This document shows positions 37,391 through 45,639 of a stretch of DNA of 64,000 nucleotides, piece by piece. The stretch is taken from contig NZ_QHLZ01000002.1 of NCBI RefSeq assembly GCF_003185915.1, positions 124,001-188,000 of the forward strand. The letters run 5' to 3'. Position 1 is the first letter of the stretch. Each line of letters begins with the position of its first letter. Origin of the DNA: Arthrobacter psychrochitiniphilus (lineage in GTDB: Bacteria; Actinomycetota; Actinomycetes; Actinomycetales; Micrococcaceae). A model generated the notes under the pieces. It worked only from the letters and a program-made list of their open reading frames with translations, ran no database searches and was not told the origin of the DNA. The position numbers and the translations under genes were made by a program.

Positions 37391-39007
37391 ATGACACTTG
37401 CATCTCCACATTTGACTGCAGCGCCCGAACTGACAGCGGTGGCCAAGACAACCGCCCAACAATGGATTACCGAGAATATGCCCCGGCTCTCCACCTGGCA
37501 CAAGCACATTTGGGATCTGGCAGAACCTGCCTGGCGCGAATACAAGTCAGCCAGCTGGTACGTGGAGCTGCTACGCGCCGAAGGCTTCACCGTTGAAGCT
37601 GGCAGCGCAGACATGCCCACTGCCTTCAGCGCCCAGTGGTCTTGCGGCGATGGCGGTCCGGTCCTTTTGACTTATGCCGAGTACGACGCCGTGCCAGGGA
37701 ATTGTCAGTCAGCCTCCACCGAGCAGTCCCCGCGCGAGGATCTGAGCCCGCACGCACCCGGTCACACCGACCCTCACTCAGCACTGGGTATCTCCACTTT
37801 GGCCGGCCTCCTCGGCACCAAGCACGCCATGGAAGTACACGGAATCGCCGGAACCTTGAAGTACACGGGCGAACCTGCCGAGAAAGTGCAGGGATCCAAG
37901 GTGGTTCATGGCCTGAGAGGCTACTACGACGGCGTGGACGCCATTGTCAGTTTCCACCCGTTTTACATGCTGCCGCTGTGCAACACTGCCCGCTGGGATA
38001 CCCAGTGTGGTAGCTACTACAGCAAGGTGTACACCTTTATCTGTGATGAGCCGGAGACGTGGCAGCTCAATGCGAATCCCAACTCGCCCATCCCGGCGTC
38101 ACACTCGGCAGCCCGTGCACCCGGCGCTAACGTCGCCTTGATGAGCATGTACACCTCCTCCCGCGTCATGCAGGACGCCATGCTGCCCAGCTTTGGTGGG
38201 TGGAGCCTGTCCGACGCCATTTTCACTCAGGGCCAGGCCACTGCCGATAACCTGCCGGCCCGGATTGCACAGATCCAGTACTCTTGGCGCTGCCCCACCT
38301 TGGAAATGGCCGACCACGTCTTGGCAGTACTTGACCGCAACGCAGAACATGCCGCCGCCATGGCCCACTGCAAGCTGAGCACCACGTGGGTGGCACGCAA
38401 CCGCCCTGGCCGCACCAACCATGTCCTGGCGCAAGCGCTGTACAACAACTTAGAAGGTGTTGGAGCTCCCTCTTACGGTGAAGAAGCCATTGCTGCAGCC
38501 CAGCAGATCCAGCGCACCTTGGGACTCGAGCCCATGGACAGGCCGTTCCTTGACGAGTGCGAGGCTCTGATCAGCCCGCAGGACGCTGAAGCGGCTTTGC
38601 GTGAGCATCTTGCTCCATGGCAAAAGAACTGGACCAGCGACGACTATGTAGAGATGACCCACTATGCCCCCACGGTGCGCTTCTATGTTTCGCGTCCAGC
38701 GTTGAAACCAGCACCAGGTCAGGGCGCATATCCCGGCTGGGTGATGAACGCTCTGGGCGGCATCCCCGCAACCATTGATCCCACGATCGACGTTGCTGGT
38801 AAAACCATTGCCGGAACATTCGTAGATTTGCTCACTCGCCCGGAAATTGTGCAGCAGGCCAAGAGTGAGTTTGACACGCGTGTGGCGCAGGATCCCATGC
38901 CCGTGCTCTTGCCAGCAGATTTCATGCCGCCCACTGAGTTCGCGTGGCCTGACTACTCTGCAGCACCCGACGGCGAACGAGTCTGGTACCCCAAAACCTC
39001 AAGATAG
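37391..39007 (+). CDS. M20-family amidohydrolase (AbgB-like)
   Basis: A 538-residue M20 peptidase/amidohydrolase resembling p-aminobenzoyl-glutamate hydrolase subunit B and N-acyl amino-acid hydrolases. Supporting segments are LLTYAEYDAVPGN, LKYTGEPAEKVQGSKVVHGLRGYYDGVDAIVSFHP and the dimerisation-type region RIAQIQYSWRCPTLEMADHVLAVL. Where AbgB-type enzymes usually have a GHxCGHN metal segment, this protein reads GHTDPHSALG, so metal binding may differ. Probably cleaves an amide bond, releasing the amino-acid-like part of the substrate. It sits between the ThDP enzyme and the aldehyde dehydrogenase. Confidence 0.82.
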   Translation: MTLASPHLTAAPELTAVAKTTAQQWITENMPRLSTWHKHIWDLAEPAWREYKSASWYVELLRAEGFTVEAGSADMPTAFSAQWSCGDGGPVLLTYAEYDAVPGNCQSASTEQSPREDLSPHAPGHTDPHSALGISTLAGLLGTKHAMEVHGIAGTLKYTGEPAEKVQGSKVVHGLRGYYDGVDAIVSFHPFYMLPLCNTARWDTQCGSYYSKVYTFICDEPETWQLNANPNSPIPASHSAARAPGANVALMSMYTSSRVMQDAMLPSFGGWSLSDAIFTQGQATADNLPARIAQIQYSWRCPTLEMADHVLAVLDRNAEHAAAMAHCKLSTTWVARNRPGRTNHVLAQALYNNLEGVGAPSYGEEAIAAAQQIQRTLGLEPMDRPFLDECEALISPQDAEAALREHLAPWQKNWTSDDYVEMTHYAPTVRFYVSRPALKPAPGQGAYPGWVMNALGGIPATIDPTIDVAGKTIAGTFVDLLTRPEIVQQAKSEFDTRVAQDPMPVLLPADFMPPTEFAWPDYSAAPDGERVWYPKTSR

Positions 39008-39044
39008 CAGCGTTTCCAGCCACCACCGATGAACAGGATCACCC

Positions 39045-40457
39045 GTGTCTCACACTTCAGCACCCAGTACCCAGACTCTGCGCTACAGGGTAACCAATCC
39101 CAGCAGCGGCGCCGTGATCCAAGAGTTTCTCACGGCCACGGACACTGAGGTGCAGGAAGCCCTGGCTTCATCGGAGCAGGCTTTCACAACATGGCGGCAC
39201 GTACCGATAACCGAACGTGCCGCCGTGATTGCCCGCATTGGCGCACTCTTCTTAGAACGTAAGGATGAGTTGTCAGCGATAGTCACCGAGGAAATGGGAA
39301 AACGTCTTTCTGAAGCCGTGGGTGAGGCGGAATATTCTGCTGAAATCTTTAATTATTACGCCAAGGAGGGGCCTGGCTTAGCCGCGGACCAACCTATTAA
39401 AGCGATCAACGGTGACCGCGCCGTCATTCAAAAGCGGCCGGTTGGTCCATTGCTGGGGATTATGCCGTGGAACTACCCGTATTATCAGGTAGCCCGGTTT
39501 GCCGCCCCCAACCTCATGCTCGGTAACACCATCATTCTCAAGCATGCAGAGAACTGCCCGCGCTCTGCTCTAGCTATTGAGCAGCTCATGCGCGACGCCG
39601 GCCTCCCGGCTGGCGCCTACATCAACTTGTTCGCCACACATGGACAAATCGAAAGTATCATCGCGGACTCCCGCATCCAGGGCGTGTCCCTGACAGGTTC
39701 CGAACGGGCCGGGGCTGCCGTGGCCCAAACCGCCGGGCGCCATCTGAAAAAGGTGGTACTGGAATTGGGTGGCTCGGACCCGTACCTTGTCCTTTCCAGC
39801 GCTGATGTGGCGGCCTCCGCCCGGGCAGCATTCAGTACCCGGATGGAAAATGCTGGTCAGGCATGTAATTCCAACAAGCGGATCATCGTTATGGATGAGC
39901 TCTACGATGAGTTTGTCCAGGAATTAGCCGACCAAGCCAAAGCATTACAGCCTGGTTCACCCGAACTAGAAGAGGACGGAACGTATGTTCCGCTGTCTTC
40001 AGCTGCCGCTGTTACTGGACTGCTGAACCAAATTAATGACGCCACGGAAAAAGGCGCGGTTCTTCATGCAGGTGGTTTTCAGGCGGACCGACCCGGGCAC
40101 TACTTGGCACCGACGGTTTTGACCGGCGTCACAGCAGATATGAGGGCATTCGGGGAAGAGCTTTTTGGCCCTGTTTTAATCGTCTACAAGGTCTCAAATG
40201 AAGCCGAGGCTGTGGCACTCGCCAACAATTCTGAGTTCGGTTTAGGCGGGGCTGTCTTTAGCACTGACACAGAGCAGGCATTGGCCGTAGCCCAGCAAAT
40301 CCATTCCGGAATGGTGGCCATCAATACCGCTGGAGGGGAAGGGGCAGGCATGCCGTTTGGCGGGGTGAAGCGATCCGGGTTCGGGCGGGAACTGGGTCCT
40401 CTGGGGATGGAAGAATTTGTGAATAAACAATTGCTCTACGTGGCTGCGACCAGCTGA
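39045..40457 (+). CDS. Aldehyde dehydrogenase, succinate-semialdehyde dehydrogenase (GabD1-like) type
   Basis: NAD(P)-dependent aldehyde dehydrogenase, 470 residues, GTG start. Family marks are IMPWNYPYYQVARFAAPNLMLGN, VSLTGSERAGAAVAQ, the general-base Glu in VVLELGGSDPYLVL, and the catalytic Cys in ENAGQACNSNKRIIV. The pattern is closest to the short GabD1/SSADH type. Two roles are open: oxidising the aldehyde made by the ThDP enzyme in its own operon, or oxidising succinate semialdehyde, the end product of the homoprotocatechuate pathway that begins 189 bases downstream. Confidence 0.9.
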   Translation: MSHTSAPSTQTLRYRVTNPSSGAVIQEFLTATDTEVQEALASSEQAFTTWRHVPITERAAVIARIGALFLERKDELSAIVTEEMGKRLSEAVGEAEYSAEIFNYYAKEGPGLAADQPIKAINGDRAVIQKRPVGPLLGIMPWNYPYYQVARFAAPNLMLGNTIILKHAENCPRSALAIEQLMRDAGLPAGAYINLFATHGQIESIIADSRIQGVSLTGSERAGAAVAQTAGRHLKKVVLELGGSDPYLVLSSADVAASARAAFSTRMENAGQACNSNKRIIVMDELYDEFVQELADQAKALQPGSPELEEDGTYVPLSSAAAVTGLLNQINDATEKGAVLHAGGFQADRPGHYLAPTVLTGVTADMRAFGEELFGPVLIVYKVSNEAEAVALANNSEFGLGGAVFSTDTEQALAVAQQIHSGMVAINTAGGEGAGMPFGGVKRSGFGRELGPLGMEEFVNKQLLYVAATS

Positions 40458-40646
40458 ACTGCTGCGCTGGAAAGCATTCTCCCCCGCTCAATGGTTGACG
40501 AAAGCCCTGTTGCGGCGGAAGCTAGGGAGTGGATGGCACCTGCTGCGCCTCAGTGGACAGACACCGCCCAAGTTACACAGTCGCGGCCCGTACGGGGCGC
40601 ACAAATCCTGCACCAGTCAACGGCTTTTTTGTAATTGGGGTGTTTC

Positions 40647-42146
40647 GTGGAACAGGTCTCGGCAGAGCTGCTCAGCACGGTCCGCAAGGTTATCGCCGTC
40701 CACCTTGCCTACAAGTCCCGGGCAGAACAGCGCGGGCGGATCCCCTCACATCCGTCATATTTCCTCAAGGCCCCTTCCTCACTGAGCCTCAGCGGTTCGG
40801 TGGTGGAGCGGCCGGTGGGCTGTGAATTACTGGCCTACGAAGGCGAAATCGCGCTCGTCATCGCCAAGGCAGCACGGCGGGTCAGCCCCGCAGAAGCCTG
40901 GTCCCACATTGGGCACGTCACCGCCGCGAACGATCTTGGCGTGTATGACCTCAAATATGCGGACAAGGGTTCCAACGTCCGGTCCAAGTCCGGCGATGGT
41001 TTCACACCGCTGGGTCCGGGCCTCATTCCCGCCGCCGGGCTCGATCCCCATGCCCTGCGGCTGCGCACGTGGCTTAATGGGGAACTGGTCCAGGATGACA
41101 CCACCGCTGGCCTGCTCTTCTCTTTCAGCCAGATCGTGGCCGATTTATCCCAGCTCATGACCCTGGAACCCGGGGATGTCATCCTCACAGGAACCCCTGC
41201 CGGATCCTCTGTGGCCGTACCCGGAGATGTCCTTGAGGTTCAGCTCGACTCCCCCGGAACGGGTCCATCTACCGGCTTATCTACCGGCCGGCTGCGCACG
41301 TCAGTGGTGCAGGGCTCCGGGGAGTGGACCGGCTATGACGCTGTACCCCGCATCAGCGATGCTGACAGGGTGGACGCGTGGGGTTCTGCTGAAGCCGCCG
41401 GGCTGGCTTCCACTTCCCCTTCCACAGCTCTCAGTGCTGAACTTCAGCAGAAACTGATAAGTGTTGGCACGGCCACCCTCAGCTCCCAACTGCGCAAACG
41501 CGGCTTTAACAACATCCATATTGAGGGCTTGTCCTGCACCAAAGCCGGGCTGAGGATCGCCGGAACGGCCCGAACCTTACGCTTTGTGCCCTTTCGCGAG
41601 GACTTATTCGCAGCTCACGGCGGCGGCTTCAACGCCCAAAAACGCGCCATTGACTCGCTCAATGACGGGGAGATCCTGGTCATGGAGGCCCGCGGGGACC
41701 CCACCGCGGGGACACTGGGGGATCTTCTGGCCCTGCGCGCCCAGGTCAGGGGCGCGGCGGCCATAGTGACCGATGGCGGAGTCCGGGACCTCACCGAGAT
41801 CGCCGCCCTGGACATTCCCGTCTTTCATCACGGCACCCACCCGGCCGTCCTGGGCCGCCGCCACGTCCCGTGGGACACGGACCTGACCATCTCCTGCGGC
41901 GGGGCCACCGTCCAGCCGGGGGACATCATTGTAGGCGATGACACCGGCGTGCTGGTCATCCCGGCGTCGTTGGCGCAAGAAGTAGCGGACGCTGCCATCG
42001 CCCAGGAACATGAAGAGAAGTTCATTGCCGAAATGGTGGCTCAGGGCCACGGCATTCAAGGCCTGTTCCCCATGAACGCCACGTGGCGGGCCACGTTCAC
42101 GGAGTGGGAGTCCAGCCACAGCGAGCAGAAAGGCGGCCTAGGATGA
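40647..42146 (+). CDS. hpaG: Fumarylacetoacetate hydrolase-domain / RraA-domain fusion (HpaG-like)
   Basis: A 499-residue fusion. Residues ~1-200 form a fumarylacetoacetate-hydrolase domain (KVIAVHLAYKSRAEQRG, CELLAYEGEIALVI, TAANDLGVYDLKYADKGSN, GDVILTGTPAGSS), the HpaG type that decarboxylates and isomerises ring-cleavage products. After a Ser/Thr-rich linker, residues ~265-480 are an RraA-like domain (GTATLSSQLRKRG, TLGDLLALRAQVRG, IVTDGGVRDLTEI), the family of 4-hydroxy-2-oxoacid aldolases and oxaloacetate decarboxylases. GTG at 40647 follows GGGG by six bases. Its stop overlaps hpaE as ATGA. The fused domain may supply the second HpaG activity or a separate decarboxylase. Confidence 0.87.
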   Translation: MEQVSAELLSTVRKVIAVHLAYKSRAEQRGRIPSHPSYFLKAPSSLSLSGSVVERPVGCELLAYEGEIALVIAKAARRVSPAEAWSHIGHVTAANDLGVYDLKYADKGSNVRSKSGDGFTPLGPGLIPAAGLDPHALRLRTWLNGELVQDDTTAGLLFSFSQIVADLSQLMTLEPGDVILTGTPAGSSVAVPGDVLEVQLDSPGTGPSTGLSTGRLRTSVVQGSGEWTGYDAVPRISDADRVDAWGSAEAAGLASTSPSTALSAELQQKLISVGTATLSSQLRKRGFNNIHIEGLSCTKAGLRIAGTARTLRFVPFREDLFAAHGGGFNAQKRAIDSLNDGEILVMEARGDPTAGTLGDLLALRAQVRGAAAIVTDGGVRDLTEIAALDIPVFHHGTHPAVLGRRHVPWDTDLTISCGGATVQPGDIIVGDDTGVLVIPASLAQEVADAAIAQEHEEKFIAEMVAQGHGIQGLFPMNATWRATFTEWESSHSEQKGGLG

Positions 42147-43642
42147 GCGGCCATTTCATCCCGGACGGCCTGCCCGCCCACATCCGGCACTACATTGACG
42201 GCCAATCCGTGGACTCGGTGGGCGGGGAGAGATTCCCTGTGCTGGATCCGGTGACCAACGCAAACTACGCCACCGCCGCCGCCGGACAGAAAGCTGATAT
42301 TGCGCTGGCCGTGACAGCCGCAACGCGTGCCTTCCGTGAGGGACCGTGGCCGCATATGAAGGCCCGGGAGCGGGCCCGGATCCTGAACAAGGTGGCAGAC
42401 GCCATCGAGGACAGCGAAACAAGGCTGGCCGAGCTGGAAACCTTCGACACCGGCCTGCCCATCACCCAGGCTCGCGGCCAGGCCCGGCGCGCGGCGGAAA
42501 ACTTCCGTTTCTTCGCGGATCTGGTGGTGGCCCAGTTGGACGATGCCATGAAGGTCCCCGGTGCGCAACTCAACTACGTCAACCGTAAACCGGTCGGGGT
42601 TGCCGGGCTCATCACGCCCTGGAATACGCCGTTCATGCTGGAATCCTGGAAGCTGGCGCCCGCGCTTGCCGCTGGCTGCACGGTGGTGCTCAAACCCGCC
42701 GAATTCACGCCTCTGTCAGCGTCGTTGTGGGCCGGTATCTTCGAGGAAGCGGGCCTGCCTCAGGGCGTGTTCAACCTGGTCAACGGTCTGGGCGAGGAGG
42801 CTGGGGACGCGCTGGTGAAACACCCTGGCGTGCCACTGATCTCCTTCACCGGCGAGACCACCACGGGTCAGACCATCTTCCGCAACGCAGCCACAAATCT
42901 GAAGGGGCTCTCCATGGAATTGGGCGGCAAAAGCCCGTGCGTGGTCTTTGCCGATGCAGACCTGGACGCCGCGATCGATTCCGCCCTTTTCGGTGTGTTC
43001 TCCCTCAACGGCGAGCGCTGCACGGCAGGTTCGCGGATCTTGGTGGAGCGGCCCATTTATGACGAGTTCTGTGAGAAGTTTGCTGCCCGCGCCCGGAACA
43101 TTGTGGTGGGCGATCCTCACAACCCTGCCACCGAGGTGGGGGCGCTGGTGCACCCGGAGCACTACGCCAAGGTCATGAACTATGTGGAAATTGGCAAGTC
43201 CGAGGGCCGGCTGCTGGCCGGTGGTGGGCGCCCCGCGGGCCTGGACACCGGAAACTATGTGGCACCCACCGTGTTTGCCGATGTTGGCCCCGAATCGCGG
43301 ATTTTCCAGGAGGAGATCTTCGGCCCCGTGGTTGCCATCACCCCCTTCGAGGACGACGCCGGGGCGCTGGCTTTGGCCAATGGCGTCAAGTATGGTTTGG
43401 CCGCCTATGTGTGGACGAACAATCTTAGGCGCGCCCACACCTTCGCCCAAGCCCTGGAAGCGGGGATGGTGTGGCTGAACAGCCACAATGTGCGGGATCT
43501 ACGCACCCCTTTCGGCGGTGTGAAAGCCTCCGGGCTAGGGCACGAGGGCGGCTTCCGCTCCCTTGACTTCTATACGGACCAGCAAGCTGTGCACATCACC
43601 TTGGGCAGCGTGGACACCCCGAAGTTCGGAGCCTTGCCATGA
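42143..43642 (+). CDS. hpaE: 5-carboxymethyl-2-hydroxymuconate semialdehyde dehydrogenase
   Basis: Oxidises the ring-cleavage aldehyde to 5-carboxymethyl-2-hydroxymuconate. A 499-residue NAD-type aldehyde dehydrogenase with HYIDGQSVDSVGG at the start, the cofactor segment AGLITPWNTPFMLESWKLAPALAAG, the general base in SMELGGKSPCVVF and the catalytic Cys in LNGERCTAGSRILVE. ATG at 42143 overlaps the hpaG stop (ATGA), and its own stop overlaps hpaD the same way. The position between hpaG and the dioxygenase makes the HpaE role much more likely than a generic one. Confidence 0.93.
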   Translation: MSGHFIPDGLPAHIRHYIDGQSVDSVGGERFPVLDPVTNANYATAAAGQKADIALAVTAATRAFREGPWPHMKARERARILNKVADAIEDSETRLAELETFDTGLPITQARGQARRAAENFRFFADLVVAQLDDAMKVPGAQLNYVNRKPVGVAGLITPWNTPFMLESWKLAPALAAGCTVVLKPAEFTPLSASLWAGIFEEAGLPQGVFNLVNGLGEEAGDALVKHPGVPLISFTGETTTGQTIFRNAATNLKGLSMELGGKSPCVVFADADLDAAIDSALFGVFSLNGERCTAGSRILVERPIYDEFCEKFAARARNIVVGDPHNPATEVGALVHPEHYAKVMNYVEIGKSEGRLLAGGGRPAGLDTGNYVAPTVFADVGPESRIFQEEIFGPVVAITPFEDDAGALALANGVKYGLAAYVWTNNLRRAHTFAQALEAGMVWLNSHNVRDLRTPFGGVKASGLGHEGGFRSLDFYTDQQAVHITLGSVDTPKFGALP

Positions 43643-44703
43643 GCGCTGCCGACCCGCAAACCCCTGCCCCGGATATTGTCCGCTGCGCCTATGTGGAACT
43701 TGTTGTCACCGATCTTGGCGCCTCCCGAGCCTTCTATGTTGACCTCCTGGGCCTGCATATCACCCGTGAGGAGCCGGGCGCCCTGTACCTGCGCACTCTG
43801 GAGGAGTTCATCCACCACAACCTGGTGCTGCGTCTTGGCCCCGTGCCCGCCCTGGCTGTTGCAGCGTTCAGGGTCAGGACGCCGGCGGACGTCGATGCTG
43901 CTCAGGCGTATTACACGGCGCTGGGCTGCCGCACCGAGCGGCGGCGGGAGGGCTTCGTTGCCGGGATTGGTGACTCCGTCCGGGTGGAGGACCCTTTGGG
44001 GTTCCCCTACGAGTTCTTCTACGAGGCCGCACACGTGCAGCGGCTGACCCGGCGCTATGACCTTGCCTCGGCCGGGGAACTGGTTCGCCTGGACCACGTC
44101 AACCTTGTCACGGCCGAGGTTGCCCGCGGCCGGGATTACTTAGAAGGGCTGGGTTTTCGGGTCTCCGAAGACATCCGGGACTCGGCCGGCACCACCTATG
44201 CGGTCTGGATGCACCGGACCCAGACCGTGCATGATATCGCTCTGACAGGCGGTGCCGGGCCACGCCTGCACCACATCGCCTTCGCAACGCATGAGAAGCA
44301 CAACATCTTGCACATCTGCGACAAAATGGGCGCCCTGCGCATCTCCGCGCGGATTGAGCGCGGACCCGGCCGGCACGGGGTCTCCAACGCTTTTTACCTG
44401 TACATCCTTGACCCTGACGGACACCGCGTGGAGATTTACACGCAGGACTACTACACGGGAGATCCGGACAATCCGGTGGTTAGCTGGGATGTCCATGACA
44501 ACCAGCGCCGCGATTGGTGGGGCAACCCGGTAGTCCCGTCCTGGTATACAGAGGCCTCCCCGGTTCTGGATTTGGCAGGCCAACCCCGGCCGCTGCACAT
44601 ACTGGCCGGAGCATCCGAACAAAGCATCGCGGTTGGTGCCGACGGTTTTTCCTACACCCGCGACGACAGCGGCCGGGGCTTCAAGCTGGGAGAGCAGCTG
44701 TGA
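43639..44703 (+). CDS. hpaD: 3,4-dihydroxyphenylacetate (homoprotocatechuate) 2,3-dioxygenase
   Basis: Extradiol ring-cleavage dioxygenase of the VOC type, 354 residues. All residues known from the Brevibacterium fuscum enzyme are found at a constant offset of two: metal ligands His153, His212 and Glu265, the acid-base His198, and Tyr255. The C-terminal tail EIYTQDYYTGDPDNPVVSWD then RRDWWGNPVVPSWY is diagnostic of this enzyme and of the manganese form (MndD) from Arthrobacter globiformis. Iron versus manganese use cannot be decided from sequence. It overlaps hpaE by ATGA. Confidence 0.96.
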   Translation: MSAADPQTPAPDIVRCAYVELVVTDLGASRAFYVDLLGLHITREEPGALYLRTLEEFIHHNLVLRLGPVPALAVAAFRVRTPADVDAAQAYYTALGCRTERRREGFVAGIGDSVRVEDPLGFPYEFFYEAAHVQRLTRRYDLASAGELVRLDHVNLVTAEVARGRDYLEGLGFRVSEDIRDSAGTTYAVWMHRTQTVHDIALTGGAGPRLHHIAFATHEKHNILHICDKMGALRISARIERGPGRHGVSNAFYLYILDPDGHRVEIYTQDYYTGDPDNPVVSWDVHDNQRRDWWGNPVVPSWYTEASPVLDLAGQPRPLHILAGASEQSIAVGADGFSYTRDDSGRGFKLGEQL

Positions 44704-44728
44704 ACCGTACTCACCGGCATCCTCTTGG

Positions 44729-44805
44729 CCCGGCAGGGGCAAGTTCTTGCCGCCCGCTTCGCGGGTGCCCGAAGCCACTCCGGCGCGGAACATGCCCCTG
44801 CCGGG
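44729..44805 (+). repeat. Perfect 13-bp inverted repeat in the hpaD-hpaH gap
   Basis: CCCGGCAGGGGCA (44729-44741) and its exact complement (44793-44805) flank 51 bases that contain a smaller CGCCCGC/GCGGGTG hairpin. No T-run follows, so it is not a usual terminator. It fills the only sizeable gap in the hpa operon, just upstream of the hpaH ribosome site, and may be an mRNA-processing or stability element. Confidence 0.65.
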
Positions 44806-44835
44806 ACTGCGCCGCGAGCGAGAAGGAGACAGCTC

Positions 44836-45639
44836 ATGCTTGACGACGCAACGCTTACCGAGATTGCCGACGAACTCGCGGAGGCGGCACGGACTCGGGT
44901 GCCGGTCCCCCTGCTGAGCGTTCGCTATCCCGGCATGAGCGTGGAGGACGCCTACCGGGTGCAAAAGCTGTGGCGTCAGCGCGGTGAGGCTGCCGGAAGG
45001 GTTGTGGCCGGGCACAAAATTGGGTTGACTTCCCGCGCCATGCAGCAGGCCACCGGTATTAGTGAACCCGATTACGGCATCATCTTTGAAGACGCCATCC
45101 TAGAAACGGGGCGTACGCTTCCCTGGCAGCAGTTCACCCACCCCAGGGTGGAAGTGGAACTCGCCTTCTTACTCAAGGAAGATCTTGTTGGCCCTGGCAT
45201 CACCCTGATCGATGTTCTGCGTGCCACCGACTACGTCACCCCAGCCCTGGAAATTCTCGATTCCCGGGTAGAGATGGAGTGGCGCACCATAGTTGACACC
45301 ATCAGTGACAACGCCGCCCTCGGTGCCGTAGTGGTGGGCGGCAACCCGGTGAAACCGGACGCCATTGATCTGCCGTGGGTATCCGCCATCCTGCTCCGCA
45401 ACGAGGTGGTGGAGGAGACGGGTGTTGCCGCCGGCGTGCTGGGCCACCCTGGGCGGGGCGTGGCCTGGCTGGCCAACAAGCTGGCCGTCCACGGCGAGTC
45501 ACTCAGGGCCGGGGAACTGATCCTGGCAGGCTCCTTCACCCGCCCACTCTGGGTTGCCGCCGGCGATACCATCCATGCCGATTTCGGAATGCTAGGGAGA
45601 GTCACATGCCGCTTCGAATCAGCCCCGATCCTTCACTAA
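44836..45639 (+). CDS. hpaH: 2-oxo-hept-4-ene-1,7-dioate hydratase
   Basis: Hydrates 2-oxo-hept-4-ene-1,7-dioate to 4-hydroxy-2-oxoheptanedioate. A 267-residue member of the FAH-fold hydratase/decarboxylase family, with GHKIGLTSRAMQQATGISEPDYG, the metal-binding VEVELAFLL and PALEILDSRVEMEWRTIVDTISDNA. ATG at 44836 is chosen because AAGGAG lies six bases upstream; the frame is open further back but through the inverted repeat. The last 34 bases overlap the start of hpaI. Confidence 0.93.
   Translation: MLDDATLTEIADELAEAARTRVPVPLLSVRYPGMSVEDAYRVQKLWRQRGEAAGRVVAGHKIGLTSRAMQQATGISEPDYGIIFEDAILETGRTLPWQQFTHPRVEVELAFLLKEDLVGPGITLIDVLRATDYVTPALEILDSRVEMEWRTIVDTISDNAALGAVVVGGNPVKPDAIDLPWVSAILLRNEVVEETGVAAGVLGHPGRGVAWLANKLAVHGESLRAGELILAGSFTRPLWVAAGDTIHADFGMLGRVTCRFESAPILH

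Noticed and set aside
40491..40634. 47-codon open frame (MVDESPVAAEAREWMAPAAPQW and on) just upstream of, and in frame with, the FAH-RraA gene, separated by a TAA
   Set aside because: No ribosome site, no recognised similarity, and the FAH domain already begins normally after GTG at 40647. Could be a decayed N-terminal extension, but nothing supports it.
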